Part shown: positions 6,290-13,285 of the stretch, in pieces
Position numbering within the stretch: position 1 is the first letter of the stretch
Layout: each line of letters starts with the position of its first letter
Source: Syntrophorhabdaceae bacterium
GTDB lineage: Bacteria > Desulfobacterota > Syntrophorhabdia > Syntrophorhabdales > Syntrophorhabdaceae
Assembly: GCA_026415015.1 (NCBI GenBank)
Contig: JAOAHW010000216.1
Span: 1 to 16,243 of the forward strand
DNA length: 16,243 nucleotides
Direction of reading: 5' to 3'
Position numbers and translations under genes: made by a program
The notes under the pieces: generated by a model
The model's database searches: none
What the model was told of the DNA's origin: nothing
What the model saw: the letters and a program-made list of their open reading frames with translations, nothing else

Positions 6290-7753
6290 ATGGAAGATAA
6301 GGAAATTCATCTGAAAAAACTCGATGATAACAGATACATTGTAAAAAGACATGGCAACATGAATGTGGACGGTATAATCTACCTGAATGAGGAGCTACTC
6401 CATGTATTGGGTACAGATGAGAGCATAAAGCAGGTAGAGAATGTGGCGTGTCTGCCTGGTATTGTAGGTGCATCTATGGCCATGCCTGATATACACTGGG
6501 GATATGGTTTCCCAATAGGCGGGGTTGCTGCCTTTGACATGGAAATGGGCGTGGTATCTCCAGGTGGTGTTGGTTATGATATAAACTGCGGGGTGAGGTT
6601 ACTCCGTTCTGATTTGAGGTTTGAAGAGATAAGGGAAAAGGTCAAAGAACTTATAGGAAATCTCTATATAAATATCCCCAGTGGTGTAGGCTCCCACAGA
6701 AAAGACTTAAAGCTCACAAGGGATGAGCTAAAAAAGGTCTTGAAAAAAGGGGCCCGTTGGGCAGTAGAGCATGGTTTTGGTGACCAGCAAGACCTTGAAT
6801 ACATAGAGGATAATGGCCAGATAATAGGTGCAGACCCTGACTGTGTATCTGATAAGGCCTATGAGAGGGGCAAAGACCAGCTCGGCACAGTAGGTTCAGG
6901 TAACCATTTCGTAGAGATAGGGTATATTAAAGAGGTCTATGACCCTGATACGGCAGATAGATTTGGCATCTTTAAAGACCAGATTACTGTAATGATACAT
7001 ACAGGTTCAAGAGGGCTCGGCTACCAGATATGTGATGACTTTATAAGGGAGATGTTAAAGGCATCAGAAAAATACGGGATAAACCTGCCAGATAGACAAC
7101 TCTGCTGTGCACCCATAGATTCACCAGAAGGAAAAAGATACCTCTTTGCCATGGCATCTGCAGCCAATTATGCCTTTGCCAATAGACAGCTTATTACCCA
7201 CTGGGTAAGGGAGACACTGGAGCGTACTTTAAAGGTAGGTTCAAAAAAACTTGGCCTTTCCATTGTCTATGATGTCTGTCACAATATAGCCAAGATAGAG
7301 CGACACAAAGTTGTGGAAAAAGGAAAGATAAAAGAAATAGAGGTCTGTGTCCACAGAAAAGGTGCTACAAGGGCATACCCTCCTGAATCTGAGGTACTAC
7401 CTGACAGATATAGAAAAACAGGCCAGCCTGTTTTGATACCAGGGGATATGGGCAGGGCATCATATATTATGTGCGGGACAAAAAAGGCTATGGAGGAGAC
7501 CTTTGGGAGTACATGCCATGGTGCCGGGAGGGTCATGAGTAGAAACCAGGCGATCAAGGCATCCAAAGGCCGTTCAATCTCCAAAGAGATGGAAGACAAA
7601 GGTATTTATGTAAGGGCTGCAAGCAAATCCACCCTTGTAGAGGAGATGCCTGACGCCTATAAAGATGTATCAAAGGTAGTCCAGGTCGTCCATAACGCAG
7701 GGATATCAAGGCTTGTTGCAAAGATAATCCCTCTGGGGTGTATAAAAGGATAA
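6290..7753 (+). CDS. rtcB: RNA-splicing ligase RtcB
   Basis: A 487-residue GTP- and Mn2+-dependent ligase that joins RNA ends carrying 3'-phosphate or 2',3'-cyclic phosphate to 5'-OH ends. All metal and catalytic residues known from the archaeal enzyme have counterparts: D97 and C100 in GYDINCGVR, H206 in GSGNHFVEIG, H237 in HTGSRGLG, H331 in VCHNIAKIE, and the guanylylated H410 in STCHGAGRVMSR. The N-terminal PDIHWGYGFPIGG (66-78) is also typical. Length is close to the usual 480 residues; there is no intein. The ATG at 6290 is preceded by GAGGGG with a very short spacing (2-4 nt). Archease is upstream, cobO follows after 28 nt. No RtcR regulator or sigma54 promoter is visible, unlike the rtcBA operon of enterobacteria. 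Confidence 0.97.
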   Translation: MEDKEIHLKKLDDNRYIVKRHGNMNVDGIIYLNEELLHVLGTDESIKQVENVACLPGIVGASMAMPDIHWGYGFPIGGVAAFDMEMGVVSPGGVGYDINCGVRLLRSDLRFEEIREKVKELIGNLYINIPSGVGSHRKDLKLTRDELKKVLKKGARWAVEHGFGDQQDLEYIEDNGQIIGADPDCVSDKAYERGKDQLGTVGSGNHFVEIGYIKEVYDPDTADRFGIFKDQITVMIHTGSRGLGYQICDDFIREMLKASEKYGINLPDRQLCCAPIDSPEGKRYLFAMASAANYAFANRQLITHWVRETLERTLKVGSKKLGLSIVYDVCHNIAKIERHKVVEKGKIKEIEVCVHRKGATRAYPPESEVLPDRYRKTGQPVLIPGDMGRASYIMCGTKKAMEETFGSTCHGAGRVMSRNQAIKASKGRSISKEMEDKGIYVRAASKSTLVEEMPDAYKDVSKVVQVVHNAGISRLVAKIIPLGCIKG

Positions 7754-7781
7754 AAAGGCATACATTAAATTTAAGGTAGAT

Positions 7782-8291
7782 ATGATAATCTTGTTCACTG
7801 GCGATGGTAAGGGTAAGACATCTGCAGCCCTCGGTATAGCACTTCGTGCCTCAGGCTATAAGATGAAGACCCTTATGATACAGTTCATGAAAAAACAAGA
7901 TGGCTCAGGTGAGCACAGGGTCCCTTCCCCTCTTAATGAATTTATAGATATCCATGCCTTTGGTGGAGGTTTTCTTTTTAAGGGCGATGACAAGTCTGAA
8001 CATATAAAACTTGCACAAAAGGCATGGTTATTTATGGAGGAGTCGCTCTCAAAAAAGGTATATCAAATCCTTATACTCGATGAACTCACTGTGGCCTTAA
8101 AATATGGTCTTATCAATATAGATATGGTAATGGATTTCTTGAAAAACCCCCCTTATGAGATACATATAATTATTACAGGCAGGGATGCACCCCTTAAGTT
8201 GTTGAGTATAGCCGATATAGCCACAGAGATGAAAAAAATAAGCCATATATACGACAAAGGCGGCCCCCCTGTAGAAGGCATAGATTTCTGA
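7782..8291 (+). CDS. cobO: corrinoid adenosyltransferase CobO/BtuR family
   Basis: A 169-residue ATP-binding protein that is expected to transfer adenosine from ATP to cob(I)alamin or a cobinamide precursor, giving the adenosyl coenzyme. Motifs: P-loop GDGKGKTS at 7-14 directly at the N-terminus, the ALGIALRASG helix, QFMKKQ with a following GEHR, LILDELTVALKYGL (acidic residues of the nucleotide site), IIITGRDAP and the C-terminal GGPPVEGIDF, all in the order of the CobO/BtuR/CobP family. The ATG has AAGGTAG 5 nt upstream. No cobalamin riboswitch is visible, and there is no other cobalamin gene in the window; the 28-nt spacing suggests co-transcription with rtcB. Adenosylation of another corrinoid cannot be excluded. 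Confidence 0.93.
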   Translation: MIILFTGDGKGKTSAALGIALRASGYKMKTLMIQFMKKQDGSGEHRVPSPLNEFIDIHAFGGGFLFKGDDKSEHIKLAQKAWLFMEESLSKKVYQILILDELTVALKYGLINIDMVMDFLKNPPYEIHIIITGRDAPLKLLSIADIATEMKKISHIYDKGGPPVEGIDF

Positions 8292-8456
8292 ATCAATTTT
8301 TTATGTCATTGAAAATATTCAAATTTTTGAATTGCTTAAGGTGTTGGCAAAATAAAAAAACCGTTTTAACTACAATAAGTTGCAAGAACAATGCTATATT
8401 TTTTCCACATTTTATCCACAAGATTTGTGGAAAACTTTAAACCCCTTGCCAAGGGT
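8292..8456. other. convergent non-coding gap with very AT-rich segment
   Basis: This gap between cobO and the DUF192 gene holds an AT-rich block (8291-8335, 37 of 45 bases A or T), a 7-bp inverted repeat ATTCAAA/TTTGAAT (8317-8332), and the DnaA-box cluster described separately. A weak GATT/AATC hairpin at 8283-8294 followed by six T could help end cobO transcription, but it is too short to call. No RNA gene is recognised. Confidence 0.6.
8401..8434. promoter_or_regulatory. cluster of three DnaA-box-like 9-mers
   Basis: TTTTCCACA (8401-8409, +), TTATCCACA (8412-8420, +; the perfect classic box) and TGTGGAAAA (8426-8434, i.e. TTTTCCACA on -) all fit the DnaA consensus TTWTNCACA and lie within 34 bp. 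The last two also form a 7-bp hairpin TCCACAA-GAT-TTGTGGA (8415-8431). A block of about 45 bp with 82% A+T is about 65 bp to the left, as an unwinding element would be. Neither dnaA nor dnaN is in the window, so this may be an origin, a secondary DnaA-binding site, or chance. Confidence 0.5.
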
Positions 8457-8457
8457 T
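8440..8457 (-). terminator. possible terminator hairpin after the DUF192 gene
   Basis: On the minus strand AACCCTTGGCAAGGGGTT can fold into an AACCC/GGGTT stem with a one-base bulge and a GGC loop, starting at the stop codon of the DUF192 gene. The following TTTAAAGTTTT is an interrupted T tract, so termination would be weak. Confidence 0.3.
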
Positions 8458-9092
8458 CAATTCAATGGCTTTAGGATATTTAATTTTGCCCTTGTCCCTT
8501 TTTTTATATTACATATGTCTGACTCGCCTGCATTTATCTCAAGGACATAAAGGGCTTTGGCCTTTGAGGCAATTGTGGTCTCGTCGAGGGGTCTTGCATT
8601 CTTGAAGACATCTACAACCATGAGATTGGAATCTATAAAAACAAGGTCAAGGGGTATATAGGTATTTTTCATCCAGTAGTATCTGAAGTCTTCATCTTTA
8701 TGGATAAAGAGCATCCCATTTCTCTTAGGTAATGTCTTTCTGAACATGAGTCCTTTCATCTGTTCATATTCGGTGATGGCAAGTTCTATTTTAAATGTAC
8801 AGGATGGTTCATTCCTGTTATTATAAAAGATAATGCTATTTTCCCTGTCAGCCCCCTGGCAAAGCCTTGGGGATATAATTGTATTTGATTCTTGTGGGTT
8901 TCCATATGTTAAAATACCCCATATTAAAACTGCTGTGTCAGTAGGGCCTGGGTGATACGTACTATTACCTGAAGCCCCTTGCAATGGTTTCTCTACATAT
9001 AAGCTGCTAACCAGTGTACATAAAATAAATGCTACAGGGAGTAAAAAAATAAATCTAAAGATTGACCTTAAATCCATAGCCTTTTTATCCAT
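8457..9092 (-). CDS. DUF192 family protein with N-terminal membrane anchor
   Basis: A 211-residue protein. Residues 11-31 form a hydrophobic segment acting as signal or anchor, followed by a low-similarity linker of about 65 residues, then a DUF192 domain from about residue 98 to the end: ELAITEYEQMKGLMFRKTL (103-121), GMLFI, the family hallmark YWMKNTYIPLDLVFID (139-154), and LYVLEINAG (181-189). DUF192 is a small beta-rich fold of unknown function, often exported. The linker is longer than in most family members (usually 130-170 residues in total). The start is uncertain: ATG 9092 is given, TTG 9098 and GTG 9095 are in frame, and ATG 9077 is preceded by AAAAAGG. It is convergent with cobO and divergent from the TIM-barrel gene. 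Confidence 0.8.
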   Translation of the reverse strand: MDKKAMDLRSIFRFIFLLPVAFILCTLVSSLYVEKPLQGASGNSTYHPGPTDTAVLIWGILTYGNPQESNTIISPRLCQGADRENSIIFYNNRNEPSCTFKIELAITEYEQMKGLMFRKTLPKRNGMLFIHKDEDFRYYWMKNTYIPLDLVFIDSNLMVVDVFKNARPLDETTIASKAKALYVLEINAGESDICNIKKGTRAKLNILKPLN

Positions 9093-9111
9093 CACCAATT
9101 ATATCGAGTAA

Positions 9112-9141
9112 ATCATACCACTACAGCCCCTTGACATCCAA
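9112..9141 (-). promoter_or_regulatory. candidate extended -10 promoter for the DUF192 gene
   Basis: On the minus strand TGGTATGAT gives a TGn extension plus a 5-of-6 match to TATAAT (hexamer 9112-9117). TTGGAT at 9136-9141 lies 18 nt upstream as a poor -35. Initiation near 9105 fits starts at 9092 or 9077. A second TATAAT on the same strand (9098-9103) would favour 9077. Confidence 0.35.
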
Positions 9142-9176
9142 TATAAAAACTATTCTCCATCGTAAACAATATGTCT

Positions 9177-9205
9177 TTTATACATCAGAGGCCTCTGACT
9201 ATAAT
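9177..9205 (+). promoter_or_regulatory. promoter with 14-bp palindromic operator-like site in the spacer
   Basis: A perfect -10 TATAAT (9200-9205) is preceded after exactly 17 nt by TTTATA (9177-9182; 4 of 6 matches to TTGACA). The spacer contains the perfect 14-bp palindrome TCAGAGGCCTCTGA (9185-9198). A protein bound there would cover the promoter, so repression is the natural reading. It would drive the TIM-barrel gene at 9273, with a leader of about 60 nt ending in AAGGAGT (9260-9266). Confidence 0.55.
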
Positions 9206-9272
9206 CCTGAAGGTTTTTTCTGTTGCTTAATTTCTCTTAACCCTGTAAATTTTATCTTCAAGGAGTGATAAC

Positions 9273-10031
9273 ATGGATGTCTTTATAAATGTGCCTTATA
9301 GAATGGTGTCTAAAAACATAAAGAGGATAATGGAGCTTGAGGTGGGTGCAGAGGTCTATACTGAGAATAACCTCCTGGAAGATATAAAAATGGGGGATGT
9401 AAAAGAACTGGGCAGGTCTCTTTATGATGCAGGTATTGAATGCACTGTCCATGCACCTTTTATGGATTTGAGCCCAGGTGGTTATGACAGGGCTGTGAGG
9501 AGAATAACAATTGATAAGATTAAGAAGGCAGTGGAGGTAGCGCAACATCTCAACGCAAAGGGTGTTGTATGTCACCCTGGATACGACAGATGGCGTTTTG
9601 ACGGCAATGAACAACTATGGCTTGAAGGAAGCATCCAGACTTGGGGTGAGGTGTTATCCCATGCAGGCAAAGATATGGAAATAATGCTTGAGAATATATT
9701 TGAAGAGACACCATCAACCCTTATAGAGCTTTTTGGACATTTTAAAGATAAAAACCTCTATTTCTGCTTTGATACAGGCCATTTTAACCTGTTTTCAAAA
9801 CAACCCCTTGAACAATGGCTTATCCCACTTAGAGAAAGGATAAGGGAGATGCATATCCATGACAATAATGGTAGTGCCGATGACCACCTTCCTCTGGGTC
9901 AGGGGACATTCCCCTTTAGGGAATTAAAGGCCTTTATCCGTAATGTAAGGGGCATAAGGTTTACCACAGAGTTCCATAGTGAGGCACATGCCTTAGAGAG
10001 TATTAGAAAACTAAAAGAGTTTCTGAGATAG
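9273..10031 (+). CDS. xylose isomerase-like TIM-barrel protein (sugar phosphate isomerase/epimerase or endonuclease IV fold)
   Basis: A 252-residue TIM-barrel protein of the AP endonuclease family 2 superfamily. Metal-ligand candidates occur at the expected strand ends: H60 in TVHAPFMDLS, H101 in VVCHPG, E140 in IMLENIFEE, D167 and H170 in FDTGHFN, H196 and D197 in MHIHDNNG, D204/H205 in DDHLPLGQG, and E233 in FTTEFHSE. The DDHLPLGQG pattern occurs in both endonuclease IV-like and sugar epimerase/isomerase branches; the shorter length and absence of the full nine-ligand endonuclease IV pattern lean towards an isomerase or epimerase, but the substrate is unknown. The ATG has AAGGAGT 6 nt upstream. 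The NapH-NapG fusion gene follows after 6 nt, so the two probably share the promoter at 9177-9205. Confidence 0.82.
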   Translation: MDVFINVPYRMVSKNIKRIMELEVGAEVYTENNLLEDIKMGDVKELGRSLYDAGIECTVHAPFMDLSPGGYDRAVRRITIDKIKKAVEVAQHLNAKGVVCHPGYDRWRFDGNEQLWLEGSIQTWGEVLSHAGKDMEIMLENIFEETPSTLIELFGHFKDKNLYFCFDTGHFNLFSKQPLEQWLIPLRERIREMHIHDNNGSADDHLPLGQGTFPFRELKAFIRNVRGIRFTTEFHSEAHALESIRKLKEFLR

Positions 10032-10037
10032 CAAAAA

Positions 10038-11549
10038 TTGAAAACTAACCCTTCCCGCATATCCCAGATAATATTCCTTGTCATATTCGTCATCCTCTTT
10101 GTCATGACAGAATACAGAGGCAAGGATGAGATATCTGTTGCCATAAATAGCTTCTTCAGGGCAAACCCCCTTGTGGTGCTGAGTTTTATTCTCTCGGCAA
10201 AGACATTTGTTTTTATACTTTTACCAGGTCTTATGATGATTCTTTTCACAGTTATCCTGGGGAGATTCTTCTGCGGATGGATATGCCCCTTGGGGACTTT
10301 AATTGATCTAATCACTAAAAAGATAAAAAAGACAGCACCGATAAGATTGTTTAAGACAAGGCTCAAATACTATATACTCCTCATGCTTCTGACTGCCGCA
10401 TTATTTAATGTAAACATAGCAGGTATCTTTGACCCCATAGCCATCCTTGTGAGGGCATTAACTTTTTTTATCTATCCCCTTTTGGGCTGGACAGTCAAGG
10501 CAGGATGGACAGGACTATATAATGCCATAGGCGATAAGAGGGATTTTCTTGATTTTTTTTACAGGTTCTTGAGCGATTATATACTGCCCTTTAGGGAGAC
10601 CTTCTATCCCTTAGCCTTTGTATCCTTTGCATTTCTTATTTTTATAATCTTTCTAGAGAGATACGAGACAAGAAACTGGTGCAGGAATCTCTGTCCCTTA
10701 GGTACACTTTTGGGTCTTTTAGGGAGGCTATCCATATTCAGAAGGATACCATTGAAGCTCTGTAATGACTGTGGCACATGCAGGGATACATGCCCTACAG
10801 GGTTTGACAGGGATGTCCTACAGAAACAGGACTGTATCCTGTGTATGGATTGCAAACTGAGATGTGGATTTAAACGGGTAAAGTTTTCTTTAAAAAGGAC
10901 TGATAGACAAAAACAAGAACCTGTGCCCATATTTGAAAGGCGGGTATTTCTCACTGGCATCTTTTCAGGATTTGCCTTATCAAAGGTCTTTGAATTCACC
11001 ATGCCCTCTAATAACGAGAGGCTACTTCGACCCCCAGGTGTGGAAAAGGAAGGGGAGTTTCTAAAAAGATGTGTCCGCTGTGGTGAGTGTATAAAGGTGT
11101 GTCTGAAAAACGCACTATACCCATCAGTGTTGCAGAGTGGTATCTATGGAATTTTTACACCTGTTATTATCCCCAGGCTCGGCTACTGCGAGTATAACTG
11201 TAATCTCTGCGGTCAGGTATGCCCCACAGGTGCCATACCAAACCTGCCTCTTGAGCAGAAAAAAAAGAGTGTTATAGGGGTTGCTGTCTTAGATAAAAAC
11301 CACTGTCTCCCCTATGCAAAAAAAATAAACTGTATTGTATGTGAAGAACACTGTCCTGTTACAGGAAAGGCAATAAGATTTGAAGAGATAAATGAAATAG
11401 ACTTTAAAGGCAGGGCTGTCAAACTAAAAAGACCATATATTGTTGAGGACTTATGCACAGGCTGTGGTATATGTGAGAATAAATGTCCCCTCGAGGGAAA
11501 ATCTGCCATTGAGGTCTTTTCCAAGAGAAAAAAACATATAAAGGGATAA
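10038..11549 (+). CDS. NapH-NapG-like fusion: polytopic membrane [4Fe-4S] ferredoxin protein
   Basis: A 503-residue protein. The first half is NapH-like: hydrophobic segments near 8-23, 46-76, 111-150 and 188-206, the paired CGWICPLGT (79-87) and CRNLCPLGT (215-223) motifs, then two ferredoxin clusters (C242..C252 and C266..C276). A twin-arginine-like ERRVFLTGIFSGFAL (300-314) with a hydrophobic stretch leads into a MauM/NapG-like half: LLRPPG (329-334), CVRCGECIKVC (345-355), CEYNCNLCGQVC (384-395), CIVCEEHC (432-439) and CTGCGICENKC (473-483). NapH and NapG are normally separate proteins passing electrons from the quinol pool; here they are one chain. The partner oxidoreductase is not in the window. 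TTG 10038 is the only possible start, since an in-frame TAG lies three codons upstream; no clear Shine-Dalgarno is present. Confidence 0.88.
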   Translation: MKTNPSRISQIIFLVIFVILFVMTEYRGKDEISVAINSFFRANPLVVLSFILSAKTFVFILLPGLMMILFTVILGRFFCGWICPLGTLIDLITKKIKKTAPIRLFKTRLKYYILLMLLTAALFNVNIAGIFDPIAILVRALTFFIYPLLGWTVKAGWTGLYNAIGDKRDFLDFFYRFLSDYILPFRETFYPLAFVSFAFLIFIIFLERYETRNWCRNLCPLGTLLGLLGRLSIFRRIPLKLCNDCGTCRDTCPTGFDRDVLQKQDCILCMDCKLRCGFKRVKFSLKRTDRQKQEPVPIFERRVFLTGIFSGFALSKVFEFTMPSNNERLLRPPGVEKEGEFLKRCVRCGECIKVCLKNALYPSVLQSGIYGIFTPVIIPRLGYCEYNCNLCGQVCPTGAIPNLPLEQKKKSVIGVAVLDKNHCLPYAKKINCIVCEEHCPVTGKAIRFEEINEIDFKGRAVKLKRPYIVEDLCTGCGICENKCPLEGKSAIEVFSKRKKHIKG

Positions 11550-11657
11550 AGTCGTTACAAGCGTCATCAGGTTTTTTTCTGGTTTTTCTGACAAAATATC
11601 TGTATAACTAAATCAGGGGTAAAAAATGCTTGATATACTCAAGGAGGTGGTTTTTTT

Positions 11658-11954
11658 ATGAAAAAGACTTTTAAATCTTTTAAGGCCATTTTAATACTTT
11701 TAGTCTTAATAACCCCTGCCTTATTTGGTTGTGGTGGCGGGGCAATGTATTGGTATCACCCGAATAAGGATATGCAGACAGTAAAAAAGGATAAGTATGA
11801 ATGCGAAGATGCTGCCGCCAGATACAGTGCTGATATGGGAAAGGCAGGTAAGGAAGAGGTGGTCAAAAAGAGACTAAAGGAATGTATGGAATTGCGGGGA
11901 TATATTTACTCAGAAGAAAGTAAGATACCAAAAGGGGCAAGCAAGATAGAATAG
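11658..11954 (+). CDS. small putative lipoprotein, unknown function
   Basis: A 98-residue protein with a lysine-rich start, a hydrophobic core (10-22) and a lipobox-like ALFGC (21-25), so Cys25 is the likely lipidation site. The mature part of about 74 residues is charged and has two further cysteines, C49 in KYECE and C76 in KECMELRGY, which could pair in a disulphide in the periplasm. I recognise no named family; the layout (W/Y-P near the lipid anchor, then spaced EC...C-M..RG) resembles small lipoproteins of many anaerobes. The ribosome binding site is excellent (AAGGAGGTGG, 11641-11650). A 108-nt gap separates it from the fusion gene, so it may have its own promoter, but I find no convincing one. 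Confidence 0.75.
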   Translation: MKKTFKSFKAILILLVLITPALFGCGGGAMYWYHPNKDMQTVKKDKYECEDAAARYSADMGKAGKEEVVKKRLKECMELRGYIYSEESKIPKGASKIE

Positions 11955-11980
11955 GGCATTCTTACAAAGCCCTCTTTTTT
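11953..11980 (+). terminator. candidate Rho-independent terminator after the lipoprotein gene
   Basis: AGGGC (11953-11957) and GCCCT (11969-11973) form a 5-bp stem with an 11-nt loop, followed by CTTTTTT. The stem begins in the lipoprotein stop codon and the T-run lies in the 3' coding end of the convergent HD-GYP gene. The stem is short and the loop large, so strength is uncertain. Confidence 0.45.
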
Positions 11981-13284
11981 GAAGATGACCATATAAAGAC
12001 ACCAGTCAGAGGGGGATCAAGCCTATAATATCTCTTGATTGACTCCATTCTTTTTTCATCAATTATTGTCCCCTTTGATAGTAAGAGCATACCTGTGCCA
12101 CTTATAAGATCTCTGGATAGTATCATACCAGAGATGAGGTCCTTGGGGTGACACTCAATCTCAATATCATGGTCTCCCTGAATTATTGAATCTCTGATTC
12201 TTGTTGCAGCATCAACTGTTGGATCAATAAGCTTAGGGTCAAAATCTTTACCAGCATGGTTTTTGATATGCTCAATAGTCTGCTCAAAGGTCCTTGTCCT
12301 CATTAATCTGTCAATTCTATCGGTAATCCCTATTATCCTTGAACCAAGGGGTATGTTGCTTCCTTTTAGACCATCAGGGAAACCATGTCCATTAAAGTGT
12401 TCGTGGTGATGCCTTATCAATGTCCCGGCCTCTCTTAGGTTTTCGTTTATATCCAGTGCTGATTGTCCTCTGATAGGATGTTTTTTATACTCGTTAAATT
12501 CAAAGTCATTAAAACTGTCTATTTCCTTTAAGAGTATAGGGTCAGGGATTCCTATCTTTCCAATATCATGTAGTTGGCCTGCTATTGTAATGATTTCTAT
12601 CTCTTTTTCATTAAGACCTATTAACATTGCTATCTCCCTTGATAGGACAGAGACATTATTTGAATGGCTTGCCATTGATTTATCCCTTAATTCTATCAGG
12701 TTAGACATGGTCACAATAAAGTTTTGAAAATCTTTTTTTACCTTTTTATTTAATTCTGCAAGCTCCTGGTTTTTTCTTGTCAATTCAATGGTCTGTTCCT
12801 GTACATACAGTTCCAGTTCGCTGCTCCATTTTTTAAGTTCTTCATTCTGCTTTTTTGTCAGCTCTGTTAGGTATCTGTTTTCTTTTATAAGATTGTATCT
12901 TTCTATACCGCTTCTTACAGTTATTATGAGGTCATCATTGTTCCATGGTTTTGTTATATATCTATGGGCGCCTCCTTTATTTATAGCATCTATGGCAGAG
13001 TCTATATCTGCATGGCCTGTAAGGACTATCCTTACACAATCAGGCGATTTCTCTTTTACGTGCATGAGAAATTCTGACCCACTCATACCAGGCATCCTCT
13101 GGTCTGATATGACCACTGCTATTTCATGATTTTCCATTATCTTTAATCCCTTATCCCCTGATGTGGCTGTAAATACCTCATAATCTTCATCAATAAAGAG
13201 TCTCTCTATAGCCCTCAATACATTTATCTCATCATCTACAAGGAGTATTTTTGGTATATCTTTTTTTGAATTTTTATCAGTCAT
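11962..13284 (-). CDS. response regulator with REC and HD-GYP domains plus C-terminal extension (predicted c-di-GMP phosphodiesterase, divergent motif)
   Basis: A 440-residue protein: receiver domain (11-125) with acidic D17/D18, phospho-acceptor D61 in VVISDQRMPGMSG, T89 and K112 in TKPW; a helical, coiled-coil-like linker (about 130-190); an HD-GYP domain (195-355) with H207, HD at 239-240, HHH at 292-294; and a C-terminal domain (380-440) with ISGMILSRDLISGTGMLLLSKG, often found after HD domains in such regulators. The GYP motif reads GFP (301-303), in HHEHFNGHGFPDGLKG where ERxDGxGYP is usual, and the later DxxDxL region (322-327) is followed by RMRTRTF rather than SDRPYR. Hydrolysis of cyclic-di-GMP is therefore likely but less certain than for its neighbour. 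The ATG is 1 nt after the upstream gene, with AAAGG as ribosome binding site. Confidence 0.93.
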   Translation of the reverse strand: MTDKNSKKDIPKILLVDDEINVLRAIERLFIDEDYEVFTATSGDKGLKIMENHEIAVVISDQRMPGMSGSEFLMHVKEKSPDCVRIVLTGHADIDSAIDAINKGGAHRYITKPWNNDDLIITVRSGIERYNLIKENRYLTELTKKQNEELKKWSSELELYVQEQTIELTRKNQELAELNKKVKKDFQNFIVTMSNLIELRDKSMASHSNNVSVLSREIAMLIGLNEKEIEIITIAGQLHDIGKIGIPDPILLKEIDSFNDFEFNEYKKHPIRGQSALDINENLREAGTLIRHHHEHFNGHGFPDGLKGSNIPLGSRIIGITDRIDRLMRTRTFEQTIEHIKNHAGKDFDPKLIDPTVDAATRIRDSIIQGDHDIEIECHPKDLISGMILSRDLISGTGMLLLSKGTIIDEKRMESIKRYYRLDPPLTGVFIWSSSKKRAL

Positions 13285-13285
13285 C

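Noticed and set aside
8283..8302. GATT/AATC hairpin plus T-run as cobO terminator
   Set aside because: The 4-bp AT-rich stem is not stable enough to support a call.
9258..9614. Long antisense open frames opposite the main genes (for example opposite the TIM-barrel gene, and 4805-5101 on the minus strand)
   Set aside because: They lack family resemblance and are shadows of well-supported genes on the other strand.
11450..11458. Single DnaA-box match TTATGCACA within the fusion gene (and similar single TTTTCCACA matches in rtcB and an HD-GYP gene)
   Set aside because: Isolated, inside coding sequence and explained by codon use; not evidence for DnaA binding.
11571..11592. T-rich stretch after the fusion gene as a terminator
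   Set aside because: Only 3-4 bp stems can be drawn around the T runs; too weak to call.
11634..11639. TATACT as -10 for the lipoprotein gene
   Set aside because: Transcription would start inside the ribosome binding site, and there is no -35 at a fitting distance.
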